A DNA stretch of 64,000 nucleotides from Ectothiorhodospira sp. BSL-9 (GCF_001632845.1 NZ_CP011994.1:806001-870000); one strand, 5' to 3'; positions 44,600 through 53,916 are shown, counted from the first letter of the stretch. A program made the numbers and translations. The notes: generated by a model not told the origin, from the letters alone.

Positions 44600-45526
44600 T
44601 TACCCCTGTCCGCCTTGCGCCTGACCATTGCCTTCGAGCATCGGGAAACCCAGGGCCTCCCGGGCCTCGTAGTAGGCCCTGGCGACACTCCGGGCCAGTT
44701 CGCGCACCCGCAGGATGTAGCGCTGGCGCTCGGTCACGGAGATGGCGCGGCGGGCATCCAGCAGATTGAAGGTATGGGAGGCCTTGAGCATCTGCTCGTA
44801 GGCAGGCAGGGGCAGGCCCTGTTCGATCAGGTAACGACTCTGCTGCTCGCAGGTATCAAACCAGGCAAACAGGCTATCCACATCGGCATGTTCGAAGTTG
44901 TAGGTGGACTGCTCCACCTCGTTCTGGTGGTAGACATCACCGTAGGTGACCACCCCCTGGGGCCCCCGGGTCCACACCAGGTCGTAAACGCTCTCCACAC
45001 CCTGCAGGTACATGGCGATGCGCTCCAGGCCATAGGTGATCTCACCGCTCACCGGCCGGCAGTCCAGGCCGCCCACCTGCTGGAAGTAGGTGAACTGGGT
45101 CACCTCCATGCCGTTGAGCCACACCTCCCAGCCCAATCCCCAGGCCCCCAGGGTGGGCGACTCCCAGTTATCCTCCACGAAGCGGATGTCGTGCACCAGC
45201 GGGTCGATGCCGATGGTCTTCAAAGACCCCAGGTACAGTTCCTGAAAATCCGGCGGGGAGGGCTTGAGCAGCACCTGGAACTGATAGTAATGCTGCAGGC
45301 GGTTGGGGTTTTCCCCATAGCGCCCGTCGGTGGGACGACGCGAGGGCTGCACGTAGGCAGTACGCCAGGGTTCCGGCCCCACGGCACGCAGAAAGGTGGC
45401 CCAGTGGAAGGTGCCGGCCCCCATCTCCATGTCGTAGGGCTGAAGCAGCACGCAGCCCTGACGGGCCCAGTAGTCCTGCAGGGCCAGGATGAGGCCCTGG
45501 AAGGTTGAGGCGTCTTGAGAGGACAT
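44600..45526 (-). CDS. glyQ: Glycyl-tRNA synthetase alpha subunit
   Basis: 308-residue catalytic class II subunit. Family blocks: [33 protein letters not shown]-like [32 protein letters not shown] and [15 protein letters not shown]. First gene of glyQ-glyS-gmhB-plsC-phosphatase on the minus strand. Upstream is a composite repeat. Confidence 0.97.
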   Translation of the reverse strand: MSSQDASTFQGLILALQDYWARQGCVLLQPYDMEMGAGTFHWATFLRAVGPEPWRTAYVQPSRRPTDGRYGENPNRLQHYYQFQVLLKPSPPDFQELYLGSLKTIGIDPLVHDIRFVEDNWESPTLGAWGLGWEVWLNGMEVTQFTYFQQVGGLDCRPVSGEITYGLERIAMYLQGVESVYDLVWTRGPQGVVTYGDVYHQNEVEQSTYNFEHADVDSLFAWFDTCEQQSRYLIEQGLPLPAYEQMLKASHTFNLLDARRAISVTERQRYILRVRELARSVARAYYEAREALGFPMLEGNGQAQGGQG

Positions 45527-45627
45527 TCAGATCGACCCGGTGTGATTCGTGATTGGCATGCGGGCCGCCGGCCACGCAAGGCGTCGCATTATAACGGCGT
45601 CGGCAGCAGCCAGACCAGCGCCCTCCC

Positions 45628-45864
45628 GTGGGAGCGGCCCTCGGCCGCGAAGGGTCTTTGAAAAAACACCGATGTGTCCGGACCTCGGGGGGAGCGGGTT
45701 CCTGTAAGCGGGCTTCAGCCGCGGGAAGCGGCTGCAGAGCCTACAGGGATGTATTCACGGCGTCCCGCTGGAAGGGACCCGGTCGCCCCGAGGTCCACTC
45801 CGAGCTCCGGCCTGGGTGGCCAAGGCCGCGGGCTTCGTCATTCGCGGCCGAGGGCCGCTCCCAC
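45628..45864. repeat. Composite inverted repeat, copy D (complete)
   Basis: Same architecture as copy A and nearly the same length (237 against 240 bp). Outer arms 45628-45651 and 45841-45864 are exact reverse complements and identical to those of copy A. Middle arms 45680-45702 and 45774-45796 pair at 20 of 23 positions (one further G-U) and are unrelated to those of copy A. The core retains CCTACAGGGATGTATTCACG but replaces the other hairpin with a different one (CAGCCGC...GCGGCTG). Lies in the 607-bp gap 45527-46133 before the glnA regulatory region; the rest of 45527-45627 shows nothing recognisable. Confidence 0.83.
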
Positions 45865-45943
45865 AGGGATGGGGGGGCACAGGTCTGGAGCAAGGCAGGG
45901 GATCGCGCCGCCCTGCCCCAACATGAAGCATGCTACCCTGGAG

Positions 45944-45960
45944 CGCACTATCATGGTGCG
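45944..45960. promoter_or_regulatory. Probable NtrC-binding site upstream of glnA
   Basis: CGCACTATCATGGTGCG is a dyad that closely follows the enteric NtrC site TGCACTAAAATGGTGCA. It is centred about 100 bp upstream of the expected glnA start of transcription, the usual distance for an NtrC enhancer. Confidence 0.7.
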
Positions 45961-46023
45961 GATAGATGAACCGATTTCGGGCACGGAGCCCCGCTCAAGT
46001 CCGTATTTCGACCACTCACACCA

Positions 46024-46039
46024 TGGCACGGTCCATGCA
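46024..46039 (+). promoter_or_regulatory. Sigma-54 promoter of glnA
   Basis: TGGCACGGTCCATGCA: exact -24 TGGCACG and -12 ATGCA with correct spacing. Transcription should start near 46051, about 83 bp before the glnA ATG. Together with the NtrC site at 45944-45960 and the ntrBC genes downstream, this is the standard nitrogen-limited glnA control. Confidence 0.85.
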
Positions 46040-46133
46040 TTATCCCGACCGAATGTTTTTCAACGCCCCTGCCGTCTGATCAGTGGGCAATCCGTTTCAA
46101 AGTGGCACCATTCAAGTCCCTGGAGGAGCACGC

Positions 46134-47543
46134 ATGTCAGCAAGCGACGTACTCAACATGATCAAGGAACACGACGTCAAATTCGTCGACTTCCGTTTCG
46201 TGGACAGCCGCGGCAAGGAGCAGCACGTATCCGTCCCCGCCCACACCATCGACGAGGACGTGCTGGAAAGCGGCAAGATGTTTGACGGCTCCTCCATCTC
46301 CGGCTGGAAGGGCATCAACGAGTCGGACATGATCCTCATGCCCGATACCGAAAGCGCTGTCATGGACCCCTTCTTCGACGAGCCCACCCTGAATCTGCGC
46401 TGTCAGGTGGTGGAACCCACCACCATGCAGGGCTATGACCGCTGCCCCCGCTCCCTGGCCCAGCGCGCCGAGGCCTATCTGGCCAGCACCGGCATCGCTG
46501 ACGGCTGCATGTTCGGCCCGGAAAACGAATTCTTCGTCTTCGATGACATCAAGTGGGGCACCTCCATCCAGAACTGCTTCTTCCAGATCGACTCCGACGA
46601 GGCCAGCTGGAACTCCGAGAAGGTCTTTGAAGACGGCAACATCGGCCACCGCCCCACCGTGAAGGGTGGCTACTTCCCGGTGCCGCCGGTGGACAGCCTG
46701 CAGGACCTGCGCTCCGCCATGTGCATGGCCCTGGAAGAAATGGGCCTGACCACCGAGGTGCATCACCACGAAGTGGCCACTGCTGGCCAGTGCGAGATCG
46801 GCGTGGGCGCCGCCGCCCTCACCCGCAAGGCTGACGAGGTGCTGATCCTCAAGTATGTGGTGCAGAACGTGGCCCACAACTACGGCAAGACCGCCACCTT
46901 CATGCCCAAGCCCCTGGTGGGTGACAACGGCAGCGGCATGCACGTGCACATGTCCCTGTCCAAGGACGGCCAGAACCTGTTCGCAGGCGACAAGTACGGC
47001 GGCCTTTCCGAGACGGCCCTTTACTATGTGGGCGGCATCATCAAGCATGCCCGCGCCCTGAACGCCTTCACCAACCCCTCCACCAACAGCTACAAGCGTC
47101 TGGTGCCCGGCTTTGAAGCCCCGGTCATGCTGGCCTACTCCGCCCGCAACCGTTCTGCTTCCATCCGGATTCCGTGGGTGTCCAGCCCCAAGGCCCGCCG
47201 CATCGAGGTGCGCTTCCCCGACTCCACCGCCAACCCCTACCTGGCCTTCGCCGCCATGCTGATGGCGGGCCTGGACGGCATCCAGAACAAGATCCATCCG
47301 GGCGAGGCCATGGACAAGAACCTGTACGACCTGCCCCCCGAAGAGGAAAAGCAGATCCCGCAGGTGTGCGCCTCCCTGGAGCAGGCTCTGGAAGCCCTGG
47401 ACAACGACCGGGAATTCCTCACCGCCGGTGGCGTGTTCACCGACGACATGCTCGATGCCTACATCGACCTGAAGATGGAAGAAGTCACCCGCATGCGCAT
47501 GACCACCCACCCGGTGGAATTCGACATGTACTACAGCCTGTAA
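46134..47543 (+). CDS. glnA: Glutamine synthetase type I
   Basis: 469-residue GSI-beta enzyme making glutamine from glutamate, ammonia and ATP. Motifs: [17 protein letters not shown] (latch/beta grasp), [10 protein letters not shown] metal-binding helix, [35 protein letters not shown] (ATP site), and [16 protein letters not shown], containing the adenylylation tyrosine. ATG 46134 follows TGGAGGAGCAC; an in-frame ATG at 46083 lacks a site and family similarity. Regulated by NtrC/sigma-54 (see sites upstream) and probably by adenylylation. Confidence 0.98.
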   Translation: MSASDVLNMIKEHDVKFVDFRFVDSRGKEQHVSVPAHTIDEDVLESGKMFDGSSISGWKGINESDMILMPDTESAVMDPFFDEPTLNLRCQVVEPTTMQGYDRCPRSLAQRAEAYLASTGIADGCMFGPENEFFVFDDIKWGTSIQNCFFQIDSDEASWNSEKVFEDGNIGHRPTVKGGYFPVPPVDSLQDLRSAMCMALEEMGLTTEVHHHEVATAGQCEIGVGAAALTRKADEVLILKYVVQNVAHNYGKTATFMPKPLVGDNGSGMHVHMSLSKDGQNLFAGDKYGGLSETALYYVGGIIKHARALNAFTNPSTNSYKRLVPGFEAPVMLAYSARNRSASIRIPWVSSPKARRIEVRFPDSTANPYLAFAAMLMAGLDGIQNKIHPGEAMDKNLYDLPPEEEKQIPQVCASLEQALEALDNDREFLTAGGVFTDDMLDAYIDLKMEEVTRMRMTTHPVEFDMYYSL

Positions 47544-47577
47544 TCACTCGACCCCTGCGGTCATCGTGATTCAGTGA

Positions 47578-47609
47578 GGGCCTCCGGCAGCGCCGGGGGC
47601 CCTTTTTTT
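47578..47609 (+). terminator. Intrinsic terminator of glnA
   Basis: GGGCCTCCGGC (47578-47588), a short loop, GCCGGGGGCCC (47592-47602), then seven T (47603-47609). It separates glnA from the DUF4124-ntrBC genes. Confidence 0.9.
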
Positions 47610-47651
47610 GAGTGCTTGTCCGCCAGCCCCCCCCTGCGGTATCGTCCACTC

Positions 47652-48221
47652 ATGGACGTGCGCCTGATCATCCTGCTCCTGCTGCTCGCCCTGGCCACAC
47701 CGGCCATGGCTGAGGTCTATCGCTGGACCGATGAACAGGGCAATACGGTCTTTGGCGACACACCCCCCGATGGCGTGGAAGCCACACCCATGAACGTGCG
47801 CAGCCCCACCGTGACGCCGGGCATGCCGGACGCCCGCGAGATCCTGGAACGCCCCACCCCGCGTGAAGAGGCGCAGGCGCGGGAGCAGGCACGAACCGCG
47901 GGCTATACTGGCATCAGCATTGCCAGTCCCGGGGATGATGACGTGGTGCGCACGAATCTGGGCGAGGTGAACGTGTCGGTCCAGGTGGACCCGGAGCTTC
48001 AGTCCGACCAGGGCCACCAGGTGCGGATCGTTCTGGATGGCCAGACCGCCGCCGTGGGCGAGTCCACCCGGTTTACACTGGAGGAGGTCACGCCGGGCAC
48101 CCACACCCTGCGGGCCGAAATCCTGGACAGCAACGACCGGACACTGAAAACGTCCGAGGAGAGCACCTTCCACCTGCTTCGCACCACGGTGCGGCAGCAG
48201 ACCCGCCCCGGTGGCAACTGA
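47652..48221 (+). CDS. DUF4124-domain periplasmic protein
   Basis: 189 residues with a signal peptide (IILLLLLALATPAMA) and an N-terminal DUF4124 domain: EVYRWTDEQGNTVFGDTPP, the typical YRW.D..G...YSDTPP pattern. The second half (NVSVQVDPELQ...GHQVRIVLDGQ...VTPGTHTLRAEILDS) looks like a beta-sandwich. Function unknown. A DUF4124 gene between glnA and ntrB is common in gammaproteobacteria, but its role in nitrogen control is not established. Confidence 0.85.
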   Translation: MDVRLIILLLLLALATPAMAEVYRWTDEQGNTVFGDTPPDGVEATPMNVRSPTVTPGMPDAREILERPTPREEAQAREQARTAGYTGISIASPGDDDVVRTNLGEVNVSVQVDPELQSDQGHQVRIVLDGQTAAVGESTRFTLEEVTPGTHTLRAEILDSNDRTLKTSEESTFHLLRTTVRQQTRPGGN

Positions 48222-48331
48222 GCCCGATTCACCTCTCCCGCGCCTGGTGCTGGAACCCTCGCCGCGCGGCTACCTGCCTGAAGCCGACCCCTTCGAGCAT
48301 TCGCCCTTGCACATGGCAGGCAGACCCCGCC

Positions 48332-48348
48332 TGCACCATAATAGTGCG
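48332..48348. promoter_or_regulatory. Possible NtrC-binding site upstream of ntrB
   Basis: TGCACCATAATAGTGCG matches the NtrC dyad at about 13 of 17 positions. It contains CATAAT, which could be a -10 hexamer, so NtrC bound here could block ntrBC transcription, as described for E. coli glnLp. No sigma-54 promoter was found in 48222-48497. Confidence 0.5.
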
Positions 48349-48497
48349 GATGCGCGTGCGCCCACGGCCACCCGCGCCATCATCGTGATCCTTGGCCGCA
48401 CCTGAAAGTGGCGCCACGTCTCGTTCCGGGGCCAGGCGGCGCCCGATCACGGTGCATGCATCCGTGCTGGTTCGGTTTTTGCAAAAGGAAAAGCCAT

Positions 48498-49565
48498 ATG
48501 CCCCAGGATCACACACTGCACCGACATCTGCTGGAGAACCTGACCACCGCCATCCTGGTGGCAGACGAGCGACTGCGGCTGGACTTCATGAATCCCGCTG
48601 CCGAGATGCTCATGGAGATCAGCCTGAACCGCGTGCGCGGACTCCCCATGCGCGACCTGTTCCGTGAAGACGAAACCCTGCTGGGCAGCCTGCAGCAGTC
48701 ACTGAGCACCGGGCACCCCTTCACCGAACGCGAACGCCTGCTGGCGCTGCACTTCGAGCGGGAGGTCACGGTGGACATCACCGTCTCGCCCATTTCCGAG
48801 CCGGGCAGCCCACGGCGCTTGCTGATCGAACTGGTGCAGGTGGACCGCCAACTGCGTATCACACGGGAGGAACAACTCCTTAACCAGCAGTCCGCCTCGC
48901 GGGCCCTGCTGCGGGGCCTGGCCCACGAGATCAAGAACCCCCTGGGCGGCCTGCGGGGGGCCGCGCAGTTGCTTGAGCGGGAGTTGCCCGACCCGGAACT
49001 GCAGGAGTACACCCGCATCATCATTGGCGAAGCCGACCGACTGCAGAACCTGGTGAACCGCATGCTCGGTCCCAACAACCTGCCCCAGCGCCAGCACCAG
49101 AACATCCACAAGGCACTGGAACACGTGCGCAACCTGGTGAGCGTGGAAGCCCCCGAAGGCGTTCTGATATGCACGGACTATGACCCCAGCATTCCGGACG
49201 TCAACGCTGACCAGGACATGCTCATCCAGTCCATCCTCAACATTGTCCGCAACGCAGTGCAGGCAGTGGGTGATGAGGGTGTCGTCCGGCTACGCAGTCG
49301 CGTGCTGCGCCAGTACACCATCGGCCAGGTCCGCCACAAGCTGGTGGCCCTGATACAGGTGATCGATGACGGCCCCGGCATCAGCGAGGAGGTTCGCGAA
49401 CGTATCTTCTTTCCCATGGTCTCGGGCCGTGATGGGGGCACAGGACTGGGCCTGTCCATTGCGCAATCCCTGATCAACCAGCACGGCGGGCTGATCGAGT
49501 GCACCTCCCGCCCCGGCCAGACCGTATTTTCCCTGCTGCTACCCGTGGAGTTGAAGGATGACTAA
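48498..49565 (+). CDS. ntrB: Nitrogen regulation sensor kinase NtrB (GlnL)
   Basis: 355-residue soluble histidine kinase. A PAS domain (about 10-115), the H box ALLRGLAHEIKNPLGGLRGAAQLL (with the phosphorylated His), N box NIVRNAVQAV, G1 VIDDGPGISEEVRERIFFP and G2 GRDGGTGLGLSIAQSL. It phosphorylates NtrC under nitrogen limitation and is controlled by PII. ATG 48498 follows AAAGGAAAA; an upstream in-frame ATG at 48408 is less likely. Overlaps ntrC by 8 bp. Confidence 0.96.
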   Translation: MPQDHTLHRHLLENLTTAILVADERLRLDFMNPAAEMLMEISLNRVRGLPMRDLFREDETLLGSLQQSLSTGHPFTERERLLALHFEREVTVDITVSPISEPGSPRRLLIELVQVDRQLRITREEQLLNQQSASRALLRGLAHEIKNPLGGLRGAAQLLERELPDPELQEYTRIIIGEADRLQNLVNRMLGPNNLPQRQHQNIHKALEHVRNLVSVEAPEGVLICTDYDPSIPDVNADQDMLIQSILNIVRNAVQAVGDEGVVRLRSRVLRQYTIGQVRHKLVALIQVIDDGPGISEEVRERIFFPMVSGRDGGTGLGLSIAQSLINQHGGLIECTSRPGQTVFSLLLPVELKDD

Positions 49566-50970
49566 TCGAGAGCATATCTGGGTCATTGATGACGATCGCT
49601 CGATCCGCTGGGTCCTGGAACGCACCTTGAGCCGCGCAGGCATCGAGGTCACATCCTTTGCCTCCGCCGCCGAGGCCCTGCAGGCCCTGGAACAGGACGT
49701 ACCCGACGCCCTGATGACCGACATCCGCATGCCGGGCATGGATGGCCTGGAGATGCTGGGACGACTGCAGCGGGATCACCCCGAGCTGCCGGTGATCATC
49801 ATGACCGCCCATTCCGACCTGGAGAGCGCCGTTTCCGCCTACCAGGGCGGTGCCTTCGAGTACCTGCCCAAACCCTTCGACGTGGACGATGCGGTTTCCC
49901 TGGTGCGCCGAGCCTGCCAACTGCGCAGGGAGCGTGGGCGCGATACCCCAGAGGCCACGGAAAAAACGCCAGAGATCATCGGCGAGGCCCCGGCCATGCA
50001 GGAGGTGTTCCGGGCCATCGGGCGCTTGTCCCGATCCAACATCACGGTGCTCATCAATGGCGAATCCGGCACGGGCAAGGAGCTGGTAGCGCACGCCCTG
50101 CACCGCCACAGCCCCCGGGCACACATGCCCTTCATCGCCCTGAACACCGCCGCCATCCCCAGGGATCTGCTGGAATCCGAGCTCTTCGGCCACGAAAAGG
50201 GGGCCTTTACCGGCGCCCAGAGTGCCCGGCGCGGCCGCTTTGAACAGGCCGACGGCGGCACCCTGTTCCTGGACGAGATCGGCGACATGCCGGCCGAGTT
50301 GCAAACACGCCTGCTGCGGGTGCTGGCGGACGGGGAGTTCTATCGGGTAGGGGGGCATCTGCCGGTGAAGGTGGACGTACGTATCATCGCCGCCACCCAC
50401 CAGAACCTGGACTCCCGGGTCAAGGACGGCCTGTTCCGGGAGGATCTGTTTCACCGCCTGAACGTGATCCGCATCCACGTTCCCTCGTTGCGGGAACGCC
50501 GCCAGGACATCCCCTTGCTGCTCAACCACTTCCTGGGACTGGCGGCCTCGGAACTGAACGTGGAACGCAAGGTACCCCTACCTGAGGTGCAGGAATACCT
50601 GTCCACCCTGGACTGGCCCGGCAATGTGCGGCAACTGGAGAACATCTGTCGCTGGCTGACCGTGATGGCCTCGGGGCGGGAGCTCCACATGAACGACCTC
50701 CCACCAGAGCTGCATGAACGCTCAGCGGGCACGGAGATCAGTGGCTGGGAAGACGGTCTGGCTCAATGGGCAGAACAGGAACTGGCGCGTGGAAACTCAG
50801 CGCTGCTGGAACAGGCCACCCCGGCCTTCGAGCGCATCATGATTCGCGCCGCCATGAAAAAGACCGGCGGACGCCGTCAGGATGCCGCCCGCCTGCTCGG
50901 ATGGGGGCGCAACACGCTGACGCGCAAGATCAATGAACTTCACATGGACGAGGGGCAGGACAATCCCTGA
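49558..50970 (+). CDS. ntrC: Nitrogen regulation response regulator NtrC
   Basis: 470-residue sigma-54 activator. Receiver with the acidic pair IDDDRS and phospho-acceptor DALMTDIRMPGMDGL, plus Lys in YLPKPF; AAA+ domain with GESGTGKE and the intact GAFTGA loop (EKGAFTGAQS); Fis-type C-terminal helix-turn-helix (RQDAARLLGWGRNTLTRKI). It provides a useful contrast with the GAYTNA protein at 16115-17494. Confidence 0.97.
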   Translation: MTNREHIWVIDDDRSIRWVLERTLSRAGIEVTSFASAAEALQALEQDVPDALMTDIRMPGMDGLEMLGRLQRDHPELPVIIMTAHSDLESAVSAYQGGAFEYLPKPFDVDDAVSLVRRACQLRRERGRDTPEATEKTPEIIGEAPAMQEVFRAIGRLSRSNITVLINGESGTGKELVAHALHRHSPRAHMPFIALNTAAIPRDLLESELFGHEKGAFTGAQSARRGRFEQADGGTLFLDEIGDMPAELQTRLLRVLADGEFYRVGGHLPVKVDVRIIAATHQNLDSRVKDGLFREDLFHRLNVIRIHVPSLRERRQDIPLLLNHFLGLAASELNVERKVPLPEVQEYLSTLDWPGNVRQLENICRWLTVMASGRELHMNDLPPELHERSAGTEISGWEDGLAQWAEQELARGNSALLEQATPAFERIMIRAAMKKTGGRRQDAARLLGWGRNTLTRKINELHMDEGQDNP

Positions 50971-50987
50971 ACGCGGACTACACCGCA

Positions 50988-51004
50988 CTGGCCTGAAAGG
51001 CCAG
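50988..51004. terminator. Hairpin between convergent ntrC and Fur-family gene
   Basis: CTGGCCT-GAA-AGGCCAG, a 7-bp perfect stem 18 bp after ntrC and 7 bp after the end of the opposing gene. No T tract on either side, so termination is only likely. Confidence 0.4.
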
Positions 51005-51010
51005 CGGCAT

Positions 51011-51415
51011 TCAGCCCTGTCTCACCCTGACAATCACATCCACCCCCTCCACCTGCGTGCCCTCGGGCAGATCAGGCAGCTTGCCGATGTCCACATGCTC
51101 CAGGGCCAGGTCTTCCAGGTGACCGGTGTCCAGGTGATACATGTGATGATGCGGGGTCAGGTTGGAGTCGTAAAACAGCTTGGCCGGGTCCACGACCACT
51201 TCTCGCACCAGACCCTTTTCCGCGAACAGTCCGAGCGTGTTGTACACCGTGGCCTTGGAGACCCGGTAACGGCGCTCACTGGCGCGCGCCAGTAACTGTT
51301 CTGCGGAGACGTGCTGCGGCCTCTCGAACAACAGTTCTGCGATGTCCAGGCGTTGCTGGGTCGGCGTGATGCCGTGATCCCTCAACCGTTTGACGACGGC
51401 CTCTCTATCGATCAT
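51011..51415 (-). CDS. Fur-family transcriptional repressor (Irr/PerR-like)
   Basis: 134-residue Fur-family protein. DNA-binding part: GITPTQQRLDIAELLF and VSKATVYNTLGLFAEKGLV. Metal/haem region HHHMYHLDTGHLEDL. There is no Cys in the protein, so the structural zinc site of Fur/Zur is missing. The HHH motif and lack of Cys fit Irr- or PerR-like branches; iron, haem or peroxide sensing cannot be decided. A -10/-35 pair with an overlapping palindrome upstream suggests autorepression. Confidence 0.87.
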   Translation of the reverse strand: MIDREAVVKRLRDHGITPTQQRLDIAELLFERPQHVSAEQLLARASERRYRVSKATVYNTLGLFAEKGLVREVVVDPAKLFYDSNLTPHHHMYHLDTGHLEDLALEHVDIGKLPDLPEGTQVEGVDVIVRVRQG

Positions 51416-51446
51416 GGCGAATGCGCTCCACTACAGGTCATACCCC

Positions 51447-51475
51447 AGTATAACCGTCGGCTAGACAAAGTCTAG
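51447..51475 (-). promoter_or_regulatory. Promoter with overlapping palindromic operator for the Fur-family gene
   Basis: Minus strand -35-like TAGACT (51474-51469), 16 bp, -10 TATACT (51452-51447). The perfect palindrome CTAGACAAAGTCTAG (51461-51475) covers the -35 element, an arrangement expected for an operator of the downstream repressor. The palindrome also contains the stop codon of thiO. Confidence 0.5.
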
Positions 51476-52587
51476 TTCGCGTTACTCCGCCGAACAGGAA
51501 AATCCGCCCGATCAATCCGGTAGGGCGATGGATCACAGATGGGGGCGTGCCCCATGATCAGGTCCGTGAGCAGGCGGCAGGCACCGATACTCATCACCAC
51601 CCCGTTACGGTAATGGCCGGCGTTCACAAAGAGCCCCTCCACTTCCGGATGCGGACCAATGTAAGGGATGCCCTGGGGCGAGCCCGGACGCAGTCCGGCC
51701 CAGTGTTTCTCGATGGGCAGGTCCGCCAGGGCCGGCACCAGGCGAGCGGCGGCCTCCCGAAAGGTTTGCGCGGCCGCCTCGGTGGTGGACTTGTCAAAGC
51801 CCACCTTTTCCAGCGAACTGCCGGCCAGCACATGGCCGTCGCGTCGCGGGATGATGTACTGTTCATCGTTCAGCACCATGCGGCTGACCAGCCCCGGCGG
51901 GCCACGGAACAGGATCATCTGACCACGCACCGGCTCGATGGGGGGCGCCCCCAGGGCCAGCAGCAGCCCCCCGGTCCAGGCACCGCCCGCCACCACCACA
52001 CGCTCGGCCAGGATTTCACCCTGCTCGGTGATCACACCGGTCACGCGGCCACTGCGCACCCGAAACCCGCTCACCGGCGTGCGCGGACGGATATCCACGC
52101 CGCGCCTCACCAGACTATGCTGCAGGGCCCGCATGAGCCGGGGATTACGCACCTGGGCCACCCGGGGCATCCATACCCCCTGATCGAAGCCAGCTGCGAG
52201 TGCCGGCTCACAGCCATGCACACCCGGCTGATCCAGGGCCTCCAGTTGCACATCCGGCCAGCGGCGAGCCCAGGTTTGAGCCACATCCCACTGGCCGGGA
52301 TCGAGCACCAACAGGCCGCTTTGCGTCCACTGGGGATCTTCTCCGGTTTCCTGAAGGAGTTCGTCGGCAAAAGAGGGGAAGGCTGCCTGAGTGAGGCTGG
52401 CCAGATGGGTCACGGGATCGGGGAAACGCCAGGGGTAAAGTGGCGAGAGGATGCCACCACCGGCCCATGAGGCCTCCTGCCCCGGCTCCTGGCGATCCAG
52501 CAGGGTGACATCCAGGCCCTGATCATGAAGCATGCGGGCGGAAAGCATGCCGATCAGCCCGCCGCCCACCACGATACAATCGGTCAT
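51472..52587 (-). CDS. thiO: Glycine oxidase ThiO (FAD-dependent)
   Basis: 371-residue D-amino-acid-oxidase-type flavoprotein that supplies iminoglycine for the thiazole of thiamine. MTDCIVVGGGLIGMLSARMLHDQG is the FAD fold; EASWAGGGILSPLYPW, VVVAGGAWTGGLL, HWAGLRPGSPQGIPYIG and NAGHYRNGVVMSIG are conserved in ThiO. It runs divergently from thiS/thiG with a tRNA gene between. An upstream extension of the frame reads through the tRNA and is rejected. Confidence 0.93.
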   Translation of the reverse strand: MTDCIVVGGGLIGMLSARMLHDQGLDVTLLDRQEPGQEASWAGGGILSPLYPWRFPDPVTHLASLTQAAFPSFADELLQETGEDPQWTQSGLLVLDPGQWDVAQTWARRWPDVQLEALDQPGVHGCEPALAAGFDQGVWMPRVAQVRNPRLMRALQHSLVRRGVDIRPRTPVSGFRVRSGRVTGVITEQGEILAERVVVAGGAWTGGLLLALGAPPIEPVRGQMILFRGPPGLVSRMVLNDEQYIIPRRDGHVLAGSSLEKVGFDKSTTEAAAQTFREAAARLVPALADLPIEKHWAGLRPGSPQGIPYIGPHPEVEGLFVNAGHYRNGVVMSIGACRLLTDLIMGHAPICDPSPYRIDRADFPVRRSNAN

Positions 52588-52637
52588 GGAATCTCCCGCT
52601 GAGGGGAATGGGACAACGCCAGAAAACAGAGGGGAAC

Positions 52638-52711
52638 TGGAGCGGGTGATGGGAATCGAACCCACGTCATCAGCTTGGGAAGCTGAGGTTCTACCATTGA
52701 ACTACACCCGC
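52638..52711 (-). tRNA. tRNA-Gly, anticodon CCC
   Basis: 74-nt cloverleaf on the minus strand. Acceptor stem GCGGGTG / CACCCGC, D-arm region TAGTTCAATGGTAGAAC, anticodon stem TCAGC/GCTGA with loop TTCCCAA (anticodon CCC), and T arm TGGGTTCGATTCCCA. The 3' CCA is encoded at 52638-52640. The sequence resembles E. coli glyU. It lies between thiO and thiS. Confidence 0.96.
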
Positions 52712-52822
52712 ACGACACCCATAGTGTATGCGGTTACATCGCGGTTCTCAACGGGGAGATGCGACACCCCGGGAGCCGTTGGATCGGTTAACATAGTCGC
52801 CTTTTCCAATCCCGAACACTCC

Positions 52823-53026
52823 ATGATGGAACTCATAGTGAATGGCGAATCGCGCCAGGTGTCCGAGCAGCTGACTGCCGCCGGCCTGGTGGAGGATCTG
52901 GGCCTGACCGGACGCCGCCTGGCGGTGGAGGTCAACGGCGAACTGCTGCCACGCAGCCAGTTCAACCAGCACCACTTCAACCCCGGCGACCGCGTGGAGA
53001 TCGTCCAGGCCATCGGCGGCGGCTGA
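52823..53026 (+). CDS. thiS: Thiamine sulfur carrier protein ThiS
   Basis: 67-residue ubiquitin-fold protein ending in the required GG tail (EIVQAIGGG). MMELIVNGESRQVSEQL and RRLAVEVNGELLPRSQ are typical. ThiS carries sulfur as a C-terminal thiocarboxylate to ThiG, encoded 36 bp downstream. I saw no TPP riboswitch (no CTGAGA-type element) in 52712-52822. Confidence 0.95.
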   Translation: MMELIVNGESRQVSEQLTAAGLVEDLGLTGRRLAVEVNGELLPRSQFNQHHFNPGDRVEIVQAIGGG

Positions 53027-53062
53027 CCCCCTCACTGACCAGAGATTGCACACGGTACCCCC

Positions 53063-53875
53063 ATGTCGAGCATAGCCACTGAAAACCACACGCCCCGGGA
53101 AGATGCACTGATCATCGGCGGCACCACCTACCGTTCGCGCCTGCTGGTGGGCACGGGAAAATACAAGGATCTGGATGAGACCCGCGACGCCATAGAAGCC
53201 AGCGGCGCCGAGATCGTCACCGTGGCCATCCGACGCACCAACATCGGGCAGAACCCGGGCGAACCCAACCTGCTGGATGTGATCTCCCCGGACCGCTATA
53301 CCATCCTGCCCAACACCGCCGGCTGCTACACCGCCGACGATGCCGTGCGTACCTGCCGCCTGGCCCGGGAACTGCTGGATGGCCACGACCTGGTGAAACT
53401 CGAGGTGCTAGGGGATGAAAGAACCCTGTATCCGGACGTGGTGCAGACTCTCAGCGCCGCCGAGACCCTGGTGGCGGATGGTTTCAAGGTGATGGTGTAC
53501 ACCAGCGACGACCCCATCCTGGCCAAGCGCCTGGAAGAGATCGGCTGCGTGGCGGTCATGCCCCTGGCTGCCCCCATCGGCTCGGGTCTGGGCATTCAGA
53601 ACCGTTACAACGTGCTGGAAATCGTCGAGAACGCCCAGGTACCCATCCTGGTGGATGCCGGCGTGGGCACCGCCTCCGATGCGGCCATCGCCATGGAACT
53701 GGGGTGTGATGGCGTGCTCATGAACACGGCCATTGCCGCGGCTCGAAACCCGGTACTGATGGCTTCGGCCATGAGAAAGGCCATCGAGGCAGGGCGCGAG
53801 TCATTTCTGGCGGGCCGGATGCCGAAAAAACGGTATGCTTCGGCATCTTCGCCCTTGGAAGGGACGTTTTTCTGA
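53063..53875 (+). CDS. thiG: Thiazole synthase ThiG
   Basis: 270-residue TIM-barrel enzyme that joins ThiS-thiocarboxylate, iminoglycine and deoxyxylulose phosphate. Motifs: [47 protein letters not shown] (Schiff-base lysine), [14 protein letters not shown] and [21 protein letters not shown]. With thiS and thiO this forms the thiazole branch; thiC/D/E are not in the window. Confidence 0.96.
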   Translation: MSSIATENHTPREDALIIGGTTYRSRLLVGTGKYKDLDETRDAIEASGAEIVTVAIRRTNIGQNPGEPNLLDVISPDRYTILPNTAGCYTADDAVRTCRLARELLDGHDLVKLEVLGDERTLYPDVVQTLSAAETLVADGFKVMVYTSDDPILAKRLEEIGCVAVMPLAAPIGSGLGIQNRYNVLEIVENAQVPILVDAGVGTASDAAIAMELGCDGVLMNTAIAAARNPVLMASAMRKAIEAGRESFLAGRMPKKRYASASSPLEGTFF

Positions 53876-53916
53876 GGTCTATCGGCTTGGGGGGCCTCCG
53901 ACCCCCTCATCCCCGG

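Noticed and set aside
42710-45508. A 932-codon open frame on the plus strand opposite glyS-glyQ, and similar long frames opposite gspD, gspE, gpmI and glnA
   Set aside because: GC-rich codon bias leaves the antisense frame open. The translations are His/Gln/Gly-rich without family motifs, while the opposite strand encodes clearly recognised proteins.
51472-52665. Longer start for thiO at 52665
   Set aside because: It would translate through the T-arm end of tRNA-Gly. The FAD motif starts right after the ATG at 52587.
52712-52822. TPP riboswitch before thiS
   Set aside because: No CTGAGA or ACCTGATCTGG-like element and too little space for the fold.
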